DNA of 64,000 nucleotides from JADLCB01 sp964398315 (lineage in GTDB: Bacteria; Planctomycetota; Phycisphaerae; Tepidisphaerales; Tepidisphaeraceae): positions 1 to 64,000 of the forward strand of contig CAYNMV010000012.1 of the NCBI GenBank assembly GCA_964398315.1, written 5' to 3'. Every line of letters begins with the position of its first letter. Within the stretch, counting starts at the first letter, position 1. Of this stretch, positions 32,710 to 40,646 are shown one piece after another. Both the position numbers and the translations under genes were made by a program. The notes beneath the pieces are model-generated. The model searched no databases. It had not been told where the DNA came from and was given only the letters and a program-made list of their open reading frames with translations.

Positions 32710-34416
32710 TCACGCCTTGTCAGCATGGCGCGCTGGCTGGGCGCCGACAACGGATAATCCCGGTGGCGGCTGGGGTGCATCGCTGAGCTGGCGGGCAACG
32801 CCGCGATAGTCGACCAGGGTAGCGATGCCGGCGAACAGCAGTTCGCCGGCGATCGACCAGAGCCGCAGCAGGAAGGCGATAAAATACATGGTCGCCAGGA
32901 TGGTGCTGGCATCGCCCAGCTCGGTGCGCACCGGCGCGGGGATGATCAGGAGCATCACTCCGCCAAAGACCAGCTCGCGCACGCCCATCCCAGCGCTGGA
33001 AAAGACGGCCAGAAACCCGGCTACCCAGGCCAGCGAGTATGCGCCGGCCACCACCCACCACTTGCTGGGTTCCAGCGGCAACGGTGCAGCGGCAACGATG
33101 TAGACCCCGCCCGCCTGCCAGAGCAGGCCGATAAAGGTCCACCCCAGCAGCAGCAGCATTTTCCAGCCGTCCAGGCGCACGACGATCGGCGGCTTGCCGA
33201 TCCGTTTCAGGATGGCGTTGACCAGGCGGTAGTAAATGCTCGGGTGGACCAGCAGCCCCAGTGCCGGCACCAGTGCGATCGCCACCCACATCCACACCTC
33301 GGCCTGCCCCTCCAGTTGTTTGATGCCAAACCACGCCAGGCACAGCACCGCCAGCGCCACGTTGGCCAGCAGGAAGAGCGTAAGCTCCAACAGTTGTACG
33401 GTGGAGGAGATGGTTCCCGGGATGCCGTAGGGCTTGATCATGTAGGCCCGGCCGATCACCTGGAAGATCGAGCCGGGGATGTAGCGGGCCAGTTCCGAAT
33501 AAGACCAGATGCGCATGGCCGGCGCCATCGGCAGCCTGAAGCCGAATCCCTGGAGCATCGACCGCCAGACCAGCGCCCGGAAGACGAACAGGAACAGCGC
33601 GAACATGATCGTGAAGATCACGCCGGGGATGAGCAGATCGGCCAGGGCGGTTGCCAGCATACGATCGCGCACCTGATCCCACTTCTCGTAGATCGGCCGC
33701 AGCATCATGAAGATGATCAGGGCCATGAGGGTCAGGCCGACAGTGAAGCGCAGATGCTTGCGGATGGCATGCCAGAATCGGCGCAGGCGGGCGTAATGGC
33801 GCTCGTGGAGTTCGACGATCTCGCCTTCCTCGACGGTGTCATCCTGCCCGACCTGCCCGTGAATATGGCGGCGACGCCGGCGCGGAGGCAGCAGGTGGAC
33901 GCCGTGGCGGCGCAGCCACGGCCGCATGATCCGCCTGGCCCGCGGCATGCCGCGCACCAGCAGGTTCCCGAAGCGCAGCGTCTGGTGCGCCAGGATCCAG
34001 GTCAAGGCGACGGCGGCGGCATATACCCCCAGGGCCATCAGCGGATGATTAACCAGCCACGCGACCGCCTCCAGATCGACAATGGCGCCATACCAGAACA
34101 GCCCGACCGGCAGCAGCAGTGACACCGCCAGCTTCAGCAGGGTGAACGGGCGCAAGTACAGGTCCAGCGGCTTGCCGCGCAGCACCCGGGCGGCCAGCCG
34201 GCGCTTGCCTGGAAAGGTGATCAGGGCGAAGCCGAGCAGGAACAGGGGGATGCCGCCGGGGCCGGGGATGGCCACGCCGATCGGCCCGGCCGAGAGGATC
34301 AGCAGCCAGCCGATGATGTTCTTGAGCACGAACCAGAAGTAGTCCGCGACGAACTGCTGGATGCGGGCCACGGGGGAATCGTGTGGGGGCGGACTGTAGT
34401 CGAGCCGGTGCGTCAT
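32710..34416 (-). CDS. PGPGW-LPG-synthase-TM fusion membrane protein (flippase-like)
   Basis: 568 residues, all membrane-associated. The N-terminal part (about 20-160) has the PGPGW-type motif VAIPGPGGIPLFLLGFALI with flanking TM helices. A charged cytosolic linker (about 170-225, HLLPPRRRRRHIHG) follows. The C-terminal half is an LPG_synthase_TM-like domain: SYSELARYIPGSIFQVIGRAY, SSTVQLLELTLFLLANV, VFSSAGMGVRELVFG. A role in lipid or glycan translocation is suggested by the family. No substrate can be named. A paralogue lies at 1277-2689. The ATG at 34416 lacks a Shine-Dalgarno. A TACAAT box lies about 26 nt upstream. Confidence 0.75.
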   Translation of the reverse strand: MTHRLDYSPPPHDSPVARIQQFVADYFWFVLKNIIGWLLILSAGPIGVAIPGPGGIPLFLLGFALITFPGKRRLAARVLRGKPLDLYLRPFTLLKLAVSLLLPVGLFWYGAIVDLEAVAWLVNHPLMALGVYAAAVALTWILAHQTLRFGNLLVRGMPRARRIMRPWLRRHGVHLLPPRRRRRHIHGQVGQDDTVEEGEIVELHERHYARLRRFWHAIRKHLRFTVGLTLMALIIFMMLRPIYEKWDQVRDRMLATALADLLIPGVIFTIMFALFLFVFRALVWRSMLQGFGFRLPMAPAMRIWSYSELARYIPGSIFQVIGRAYMIKPYGIPGTISSTVQLLELTLFLLANVALAVLCLAWFGIKQLEGQAEVWMWVAIALVPALGLLVHPSIYYRLVNAILKRIGKPPIVVRLDGWKMLLLLGWTFIGLLWQAGGVYIVAAAPLPLEPSKWWVVAGAYSLAWVAGFLAVFSSAGMGVRELVFGGVMLLIIPAPVRTELGDASTILATMYFIAFLLRLWSIAGELLFAGIATLVDYRGVARQLSDAPQPPPGLSVVGAQPARHADKA

Positions 34417-34561
34417 AAATGGAAAATTAATCGCAGCGGAAAATTGTAGCGTCGTGACGGGATGAGGCGAGCGGCGGGGCGTTCTAATCTTCGCCTCACT
34501 CTCGAACCCCCACTTGTCTCACCAGCGGCTCATGCTTTTCGGGAACCAGAGCGCATTCGCC

Positions 34562-34589
34562 GGAGCCCTGCATGCACATGCGGGGCTCC
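34562..34589 (-). terminator. hairpin after ABC permease gene
   Basis: GGAGCCCTGCATG (34562-34574) pairs with CATGCGGGGCTCC (34577-34589) over 13 positions, including one T-G pair. It starts about 30 nt beyond the permease stop codon. There is no T-run, so it is a likely transcript-end structure rather than a classical terminator. Confidence 0.5.
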
Positions 34590-34620
34590 AGGGCGGGCGC
34601 TCGCGTGAATCCCGATCCGG

Positions 34621-36069
34621 TCACGCCGCCACGAGGTTGTCCGCCACCGGGGTGCCATAGGCCTTGAGCGCAGGGACCAGGCCGGCCAGGAAGGCGATCA
34701 CGACCACGCCCCCCAGCAGAAGCAGCTCCATGATGCCGAACTGATACCAGTGGATCCCCTCACCGACGATCCGGCGCAGGTACACCGAGCCGCCGGCCGC
34801 GACGAGATGCCCGCCCAGCAGGCCGACCACGCCGCCAACCAGGCCCACGAGCGTCGCTTCCAGGCAGATGATGCCGAGGATGGTGCGACGGGTAGCGCCC
34901 AGGGCGCGAATAATGGCGATTTCCCGGGCGCGGGCGGTGATCGAGTTGTAGATGCTGACCAGGATTGACACGCCGGCGACGATCGAAACCAGTACGCTGA
35001 TCATCAGCAGGGCGCTGGCGCTGGGGGCCAGGAAGGTCTGGAAGAACTCGCGCATGACCATCGCCGGGTTGACGGCGGTGGCCTCATCGCGGTTGTTGAT
35101 GATGAAAAAGATCTGCTGGGCGAAAAAGCCGGTTTGCCCGCGGGTGTCAACGAAGATGGCATTGATGCGCCACTTGTGCTGCGGGATGTCCAGCTTGATG
35201 CGACCCTCTTCATCGAGGGTGTAGTTGCTGTGGGCGTGCGGGGTGGCAGCGCTTTCACCGCGCACGGCGGCGATGGCTTCCAGTCCCTCGCCATGCTCAT
35301 CAATTGCGTAGAAAGTGGGCAGGGGAATGAACAGGAGCTTGTCGTTGGCGGTGTGGGTGCGGTCGAGTATGCCGACGACCGTCCATTCCTGATCATGCTC
35401 ATCGGCCAGGGTATCGCCGCTGGTCAGGCCGTGGGTGGCTTTGAAAGTGCTGCCCAGTGTCAGGCCGGTGGCCCGCGCCACCTCCTGCCCGATGACCGCC
35501 TCAAACTTCTGCCCGTGGTACATGCGGCCTTCGGCGAGCGTGAATTTACGGCCCTGGCGATACTCCAGCACGGGGGCGGCGGTGGGGCGATCGGGATCGC
35601 GCTGGGGTGAATCGAGCTTTGGGTTCTGATAGCCCGGCAGGCGATGGCCCCGGGCGTCGTAGCCTTCCAGGGGCTGGCCTTCATCGTCGAAGCCGAACAT
35701 CTGGGGCGGGGTGCCAACGATGCGGTAACCCTCGTAGTTGTCTCCCACCGCGATGGGAACGGCCACGCTGGCATAGCGGGCTAATTCACCCTCCGGGCCA
35801 AACCAGTTCGTGTAGAGCGAGTAGGGGATCGACCCCGGTGACTGGTCGATGTGATAGACGCTGTTCAGCACCAGTTGCAGCGGCGAACCCTTGGCGCCAA
35901 TCACCACGTCATAGCCGAAATCGCTCTGGGCAAACATCGCTTCGCTCTCACGCTGGAGAACGAGAATCGCGATGGCCAGGGCCACCCCGAGCATGACCGA
36001 CAGCAGCGTGAGCCAGGTAGACAAAGCCCGCTGGCGCATCTGTTTAAGGACGAGCTGGAAGAGATTCAT
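34621..36069 (-). CDS. ABC transporter permease, MacB/FtsX family
   Basis: 482 residues. An N-terminal TM helix (LTLLSVMLGVALAIAILVL, about 18-36) is followed by a large periplasmic MacB_PCD-like domain and three C-terminal TM helices with the FtsX core ISVLVSIVAGVSILVSIYNS and RAREIAIIRALGATRRTI. The segment YDVVIGAKGSPLQLVLNSVYHID resembles the permease of Zur-controlled operons such as PA4063-PA4066 of Pseudomonas. That comparison is from memory. No ATP-binding subunit lies beside it, which is unusual. GGGAGG about 8 nt upstream sets the ATG at 36069. Two Fur-type palindromes lie 110-160 nt upstream, suggesting metal-dependent repression. Confidence 0.85.
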   Translation of the reverse strand: MNLFQLVLKQMRQRALSTWLTLLSVMLGVALAIAILVLQRESEAMFAQSDFGYDVVIGAKGSPLQLVLNSVYHIDQSPGSIPYSLYTNWFGPEGELARYASVAVPIAVGDNYEGYRIVGTPPQMFGFDDEGQPLEGYDARGHRLPGYQNPKLDSPQRDPDRPTAAPVLEYRQGRKFTLAEGRMYHGQKFEAVIGQEVARATGLTLGSTFKATHGLTSGDTLADEHDQEWTVVGILDRTHTANDKLLFIPLPTFYAIDEHGEGLEAIAAVRGESAATPHAHSNYTLDEEGRIKLDIPQHKWRINAIFVDTRGQTGFFAQQIFFIINNRDEATAVNPAMVMREFFQTFLAPSASALLMISVLVSIVAGVSILVSIYNSITARAREIAIIRALGATRRTILGIICLEATLVGLVGGVVGLLGGHLVAAGGSVYLRRIVGEGIHWYQFGIMELLLLGGVVVIAFLAGLVPALKAYGTPVADNLVAA

Positions 36070-36165
36070 GGGGCCGCCTCCCGCATGGATGTTCTGCAAG
36101 TCAGTTGCATTTGTCAAACCCGCGGAGGGTGCACCTCCCTGGGCACGGCCACTTCGAATTTTTTA

Positions 36166-36194
36166 ACTATGATCTTGTTGACACTGAGTCTCAA
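36166..36194 (-). promoter_or_regulatory. putative promoter of ABC permease, overlapped by Fur-type box
   Basis: Minus-strand TTGAGA (36189-36194) and CATAGT (36166-36171) are separated by 17 nt. The -35 lies inside the first palindrome. On the plus strand a perfect TTGACA occurs at 36178-36183 with TACTCT 16 nt further on, so the same operator could cover a divergent promoter for the prepilin-like gene. Confidence 0.4.
36179..36193. promoter_or_regulatory. Fur-family operator-like box 1
   Basis: TGACACTGAGTCTCA fits the 7-1-7 Fur pattern TGAGAATNATTCTCA with 12 of the 14 specified positions. Its -35 overlap implies repression. Confidence 0.5.
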
Positions 36195-36215
36195 CCTACT
36201 ACTCTGCTGCCTTGA

Positions 36216-36230
36216 TGAGACTGATTCTCA
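36216..36230. promoter_or_regulatory. Fur-family operator-like box 2
   Basis: TGAGACTGATTCTCA matches the 7-1-7 Fur pattern at all but one position and contains the perfect inverted repeat TGAGA-N5-TCTCA. Its centre is 37 bp from box 1. The regulator (Fur, Zur or another member) is not in the window. Confidence 0.6.
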
Positions 36231-36297
36231 ATCCCGTTTTAACAGCCAATACGAGGCCCGCGGGGTCGGGTGTGGTGGCTGAGTCAGGAGTGGTTTG

Positions 36298-37242
36298 ATG
36301 TATACCGGGGAAACACTGGGGAACACCGTATCTGATGGAGTGCGATTCGATGGAGCGTGGCTGGCCGGCCCGGCCCATCGCAAGGGGCTGGCTGCATGCC
36401 GGGCATTCACGCTGGTTGAGCTGCTGGTCGTCATCGGCATCATCGCGCTGCTGATCAGCATCCTGCTGCCGGCGCTGAACAAAGCGCGGGAAAGCGCCAT
36501 TACCATCAAGAGTTTGTCGAACCTGAGGCAGATTGGTACGGCCATCCAGAACTACCGCAGCGATCACCGCAACCTGTATCCGCCGATGAGTGATGAAACG
36601 ACCTTTCCCAAGAAGCGCTGGGCCGACCTGCTGTGGCCGTACCTGCAGACGGCCGAGGTCTATCGCAGTCCGGCACTGAGCGAGGAAGAGCGTAATCGCC
36701 TGACCCAGGCCTTCGCTCATACGCTTAACCAGGATGATGGCACGGCCACCGAGGAGACCCAGTACTTCGGCGGCTATGGTTACAACTACCAGTACCTGGG
36801 CAATGGGCGCACGCTCGGTGGCAAGTATTCGCCATACTTCGCTACCCCCAATGACATCCGCGCCAGCAGCGAGACGATCGCGGTGGCCGATACCAACGGC
36901 TCACGCAACGGTGGGGATTTTTACACCCGAACGGGCAACTACGTGGTCGATCCGCCGCTGGGGTCGGTGGCGCTGGGGTCCAAAGGGACCCGGCGAAACG
37001 ATGGTGGACCGGGTAACGGTAATTCCTACTACCCCGGCCAAGATGATGAAACCGGCACCGCCGGCCAGATCACGTACCGCTATCGCTCCACCCCGGCCGA
37101 GCGCAACGGCGGCAAGGTGGCCGTGGTCTTCTGCGATGGCCATGGTGAGACCATGAAGCTTGAGCAGATGGATGACTACGACAATGATGGCGTTCCCGAT
37201 AACGGGTACTGGAATGGCAAGGCGGATCCAAACGTTCGATGA
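36298..37242 (+). CDS. prepilin-type cleavage/methylation domain protein
   Basis: 314 residues. A long leader of about 38 residues precedes the type IV prepilin signature AFTLVELLVVIGIIALLIS, with predicted cleavage before Phe and Glu at +5. The hydrophobic helix continues to LLPALNKARES. The globular part ends with KVAVVFCDGHGETMKLE, the C-terminal signature common in the many pseudopilin-like proteins of planctomycetes. The last residues are Asp/Asn-rich. GGAG lies 7 nt before the ATG. It probably belongs to a type II secretion or surface pseudopilus-like system, but its function is unknown. A strong terminator follows. Confidence 0.88.
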   Translation: MYTGETLGNTVSDGVRFDGAWLAGPAHRKGLAACRAFTLVELLVVIGIIALLISILLPALNKARESAITIKSLSNLRQIGTAIQNYRSDHRNLYPPMSDETTFPKKRWADLLWPYLQTAEVYRSPALSEEERNRLTQAFAHTLNQDDGTATEETQYFGGYGYNYQYLGNGRTLGGKYSPYFATPNDIRASSETIAVADTNGSRNGGDFYTRTGNYVVDPPLGSVALGSKGTRRNDGGPGNGNSYYPGQDDETGTAGQITYRYRSTPAERNGGKVAVVFCDGHGETMKLEQMDDYDNDGVPDNGYWNGKADPNVR

Positions 37243-37290
37243 GCGAAGCCATCGTGTTCCGACATCGCCGGACGAATACCGATGAAACCT

Positions 37291-37332
37291 GCCGGGAGAG
37301 TGGGAGTTTTCCTGCTCTCCCGGCTTCTTTTT
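37291..37332 (+). terminator. rho-independent terminator of prepilin-like gene
   Basis: GCCGGGAGAG (37291-37300) pairs perfectly with CTCTCCCGGC (37315-37324), followed by TTCTTTTT. Confidence 0.88.
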
Positions 37333-37419
37333 AGGCCTACTTTGGCCGAAGCCTGCTTCGCCAAGCGGCAAATGGATGGCGATCGGATGCGTGAGGTAAA
37401 TAGAAGCGGGAGAAGGGGC

Positions 37420-37456
37420 AAAAAAAGGCCCTGGATGCGGGGAAGACATCCAGGGC
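37420..37456 (-). terminator. rho-independent terminator for a minus-strand transcript
   Basis: On the minus strand GCCCTGGATG (37447-37456) pairs perfectly with CATCCAGGGC (37428-37437) and is followed by CTTTTTTT (37420-37427). No T-run exists on the plus side, so its direction is clear. It ends whatever is transcribed from the small ORF region and possibly from the receiver-like gene. Confidence 0.85.
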
Positions 37457-37537
37457 TCAGGGGGAGGGTAGGAGCTTGTGGTGAGGAAAGCGACCGTACT
37501 CGGTTCCCGCGTCGCTTCCTCACGATGTTCTCATTTT

Positions 37538-37618
37538 TCACATCGCTGCGATCAGCAGACTCACCAGAATCACATATCCGACCGCAGTGATGATTCCAAT
37601 CGCTTTCGCGTCCATCAT
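37538..37618 (-). CDS. possible 26-residue single-TM peptide
   Basis: A small ORF, MMDAKAIGIITAVG onwards, whose residues 7-26 are uncharged and hydrophobic and could form one TM helix. AAGGA lies 7 nt before the first ATG. It is followed about 80 nt later by a strong terminator. An in-frame TTG at 37726 would give 62 residues but has no ribosome site. The upstream region (37620-37720) is AT-rich compared with the rest of the window and may hold a promoter. I do not recognise the peptide. It could be a type I toxin-like peptide, a small membrane regulator, or a chance frame inside a small RNA. Confidence 0.4.
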   Translation of the reverse strand: MMDAKAIGIITAVGYVILVSLLIAAM

Positions 37619-37789
37619 CGCCGTGTCCTTCTGTTGCTCATCCAGATAGACACAGCGCACGATGTCTTCGTTAGCGTTAATTAACAATAGTCTAGTAATA
37701 TTTCCAAGTCTACCCCTGCAATTCAAAAATTTCAGTCATGGCATGTGTCAGATGAGACAAGTGATCGCAATCGCAGAAACTGCTGAAGA

Positions 37790-38185
37790 TTACGGCTGTG
37801 ACGCTGGTGCGGTTACGCCCAGTGCTTCGGCCAGGAGCTGCGTCACCCGCGGCGAGCCGATTTCGCGCTTCCCAAACCCCGGCACACCGCCGGCTCGCTC
37901 AGCGGCCGCGTGGGCATCGGGGTAGTTACTGATCATCATGAATTTGACATTGGGCCAAGCCGGCGCCAGCCGGGCGATCAGGGCCGCACCTTCTGCTTCC
38001 TCAAAGCCGTAATCCAGCAGGCGATTCACCAGCACCAGCACTGCATCAGCCGGCAGGTATTTCTGTAACTCAGCCTCATCACTGACGGTGAAGACCTCGG
38101 CCGTGCGGTCAGCGCGCTGTACCGCCAGTCGCAGGTACGAACTATCCGCTCCGCAGTGGCCGACGAGAAGAACTCTTTTTGCCAT
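37790..38185 (-). CDS. receiver-like (CheY-fold) protein, probably non-phosphorylatable
   Basis: 131 residues resembling a response-regulator receiver fold: MAKRVLLVGHCGADSSYLRL, the central strand ADAVLVLVNRLLDYGF where the phospho-acceptor Asp should be (Asn-Arg instead), VKFMMISNYPDAHAAAERAGGVPGFGKREIG, and a C-terminal helix. The usual N-terminal acidic pair is missing too. The start at 38185 follows GGAG with 8 nt spacing. No output domain or kinase is nearby. The match is by fold pattern only. Confidence 0.5.
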   Translation of the reverse strand: MAKRVLLVGHCGADSSYLRLAVQRADRTAEVFTVSDEAELQKYLPADAVLVLVNRLLDYGFEEAEGAALIARLAPAWPNVKFMMISNYPDAHAAAERAGGVPGFGKREIGSPRVTQLLAEALGVTAPASQP

Positions 38186-38439
38186 AAGGTTGACTCCAGT
38201 GGCTGGATCATAGGTGCGGTCCCCGGCAATGTCATTGTGGATCCGATGATGGCCATCTGCATCGATGGCGGCGGAACGAACCCAATTTGCCAGTTCCTTC
38301 AGATCCGACGCCATGGCGGGCACACTCAGCAGCAGCTAAAACGCGCGGTTCCCAGCAGCTTTCCGTATGGCGCTGCGCTTCTCTTTTGGTGTCGGTTTTC
38401 CCCAACCCATTGCCCCCACCCGTTCGTATCATTTTCGGA

Positions 38440-38445
38440 TATACT
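38440..38445 (+). promoter_or_regulatory. recQ -10 box close to the start codon
   Basis: TATACT lies 17 nt before the recQ ATG. No Shine-Dalgarno is present between them. I saw no good -35 at the normal spacing. Confidence 0.35.
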
Positions 38446-38462
38446 TCCTTCCTCGAAACACG

Positions 38463-40397
38463 ATGGCAGACCTACGCGCGCAACTCCAGGAATTCTTCGG
38501 ACTTGATGACTTCCGCCCCGCCCAGCGGGAGGTGATTGAAGATGTCCTGGCCGGGCGGGATGTGCTGTGCGTCATGCCCACGGGGGCCGGCAAGAGCCTC
38601 TGCTATCAGCTTCCTGCGGCCGTACGTGGCGGGCTGACGATCGTTGTCTCGCCGCTGATCTCGCTGATGGAAGACCAGGTCCAGCGCCTGCGCGATGAGG
38701 GGATGAGCGCCGTGGTGCTGAACAGCTCGCTCACCGGCCCCATGCAGCGCGAGGTGATCGCCAGGCTGAACAACGGCTTCGAGGGGCTGCTCTACGTGGC
38801 CCCGGAGCGCTTTTTCGCCCCCTCGTTTCAGCCTACCCTCGAACAACTCAAGCCGGTGCTGTTCGCGGTGGATGAGGCCCACTGTATCAGCCAGTGGGGG
38901 CATGACTTCCGGCCGGAATACGCGCGCCTGGGGGAAGTGCGCCAGCGCCTTGGCTGCCCGCCGACAATCGCACTCACCGCCACCGCCACCCGGGATGTGC
39001 GCGCTGACATCATCCACCAGCTGGGCCTGAATGATCCGCGCATTTACGTGACCGGCTTTGACCGGCCGAACCTCGCCTATGGCTGCAGGCGCTTCAAGAA
39101 GATGGCCGAGCGCGAAATGGCGCTGGTTGAAATGCTCCGCCGCGAAACCGGAAGCTGCATCGTCTACTGTGCCACCCGCAAGGCGGTAGATGGCGTGACG
39201 GCGATGCTCTCGGCCGAGCTGAAGGACCGCCCGATCTTCGCCTACCACGCCGGCATGGACCCGGCTGCCCGCGCCAGCAACCAGGAGGCCTTCATGCAGA
39301 CGCCGCGCGCTGTCGCGGTGGCGACCAACGCCTTTGGCATGGGGATCAACAAGCCCGACATCCGCGCGGTCATCCACTTTAACCTGCCGGGCACGGTTGA
39401 AGCCTATTACCAGGAGGCCGGCCGGGCGGGGCGTGATGGACTGCCGTCCAGGTGCGTGATCCTCTTTCACTACCAGGACCGCTACACGCACGAGTTCTTC
39501 ATCGACAAGATCGGCGAGGACAACCCCGGAGCCGATCCACGGCAGACGGCGCTGCGCAAGGCCCATGCCACGGAAAAGCTCGATCTGATGGTCCGCTACG
39601 CAACCACTCATACCTGCCGGCGGCAGATGATCCTCGACTATTTCGGCGAAGAGGGCACCGTGGTGGAAGACTGCCACTGTGATGTCTGCCGGGCCGGCCA
39701 GGAGAATGGGGGAGACGACGGGCAGATCGCGGTGGTCTCGGATGAGGTGATCCTGCTCTGCCGGCAGATGCTCTCGGCCATCGCCCGACTGAACGGCAAA
39801 TTCGGCGTTGGGATGGTGGCGGATGTGCTCACGGGGGCCGAGAACGAGAAGATTGCCCGCTGGGGCTTTGATCAGCTCAGCGTCTATGGATTGCTGCGGG
39901 CGCACTCGGCCAGGCGCGTCATCGCCATGCTGCACCGGCTGATGGAGGCGGGGCTGGCCAGGCAGCGCGATCCCGATGGGATGAAGTTCCGCCCGATGGT
40001 GGAACTGACTCAGGCCGGGGTGGAGGTCATGAAGGGCCAGCGCCTGCCGCCGGCCATTCTCGCCGACCTCATACCGCAGCGGGGGGTGGATCGCGAGCCG
40101 CCGCCGCGCGTGCGGGCTGAAGGCAGCCGGCGGGTTGTGCCGGTGGAGCAGGAGTCCGAAACGGAATCGCTCTCCCCCCAGGCGCTGGAGCGCTTTGAAC
40201 GTTTGCGCCAGGTGCGCGCAGAGCTGGCCCGCGAGCGTTCGCTGCCGGCCTACTGCATCTGCCAGGACCGAACCCTGAAACTCATCGCCCAGTTCGCCCC
40301 GACCGATGAGGAGACGCTTGCCCAGGTCAAGGGCATGGGCCCGGCCAAGGTGAGGATGTACGGCCCAGCCCTTCTCGATGCCCTGCGCGACCTGTAA
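38463..40397 (+). CDS. recQ: ATP-dependent DNA helicase RecQ
   Basis: 3'-5' helicase for recombination and fork repair. 644 residues. Motif 0 FRPAQREVIEDVLAG, Walker A MPTGAGKSLCYQLPA, DEAHCISQWGHDFRPEY, ALTATATRDVR and YYQEAGRAGRDGLPSRC are all intact. The RecQ-C zinc site is seen as TCRRQMILDYF and CHCDVC. A winged helix follows, and the C-terminal HRDC domain (about 555-644) contains LPAYCICQDRTLKLIAQFAP. The start is MADLRAQLQEFFGL at 38463. An in-frame upstream extension lacks family similarity. It has no Shine-Dalgarno and a -10 box only 17 nt upstream. Confidence 0.94.
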   Translation: MADLRAQLQEFFGLDDFRPAQREVIEDVLAGRDVLCVMPTGAGKSLCYQLPAAVRGGLTIVVSPLISLMEDQVQRLRDEGMSAVVLNSSLTGPMQREVIARLNNGFEGLLYVAPERFFAPSFQPTLEQLKPVLFAVDEAHCISQWGHDFRPEYARLGEVRQRLGCPPTIALTATATRDVRADIIHQLGLNDPRIYVTGFDRPNLAYGCRRFKKMAEREMALVEMLRRETGSCIVYCATRKAVDGVTAMLSAELKDRPIFAYHAGMDPAARASNQEAFMQTPRAVAVATNAFGMGINKPDIRAVIHFNLPGTVEAYYQEAGRAGRDGLPSRCVILFHYQDRYTHEFFIDKIGEDNPGADPRQTALRKAHATEKLDLMVRYATTHTCRRQMILDYFGEEGTVVEDCHCDVCRAGQENGGDDGQIAVVSDEVILLCRQMLSAIARLNGKFGVGMVADVLTGAENEKIARWGFDQLSVYGLLRAHSARRVIAMLHRLMEAGLARQRDPDGMKFRPMVELTQAGVEVMKGQRLPPAILADLIPQRGVDREPPPRVRAEGSRRVVPVEQESETESLSPQALERFERLRQVRAELARERSLPAYCICQDRTLKLIAQFAPTDEETLAQVKGMGPAKVRMYGPALLDALRDL

Positions 40398-40560
40398 AGC
40401 GCCAGGCCAGCGGCTCTGGGGCGCGGGTTATCAACGGCATGTTGAGGGGATGGACTGGAAAGAACCGCCGCTTGCCACAGAGCGCAGTTCGCACGGCTTG
40501 CAAAGCCGGGCCACGGGCAGGAAGCGGCAGGCTCACATTGAGCAGACTCACAATTGAGGT

Positions 40561-40582
40561 GGCACGGGCGGCCCGGCCGTGC
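40561..40582. repeat. GC-rich palindrome between convergent genes
   Basis: GCACGG (40562-40567) pairs with CCGTGC (40576-40581) around GC-rich sequence. It sits between the convergent recQ and release-factor-like genes and may be a terminator or dispersed intergenic motif. Confidence 0.35.
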
Positions 40583-40646
40583 TCCTGCCGAGGTCCTGGC
40601 TGTCCAATCATGGCATCGCAGGCGGGGCGGTCATGTCACTTTTGCC

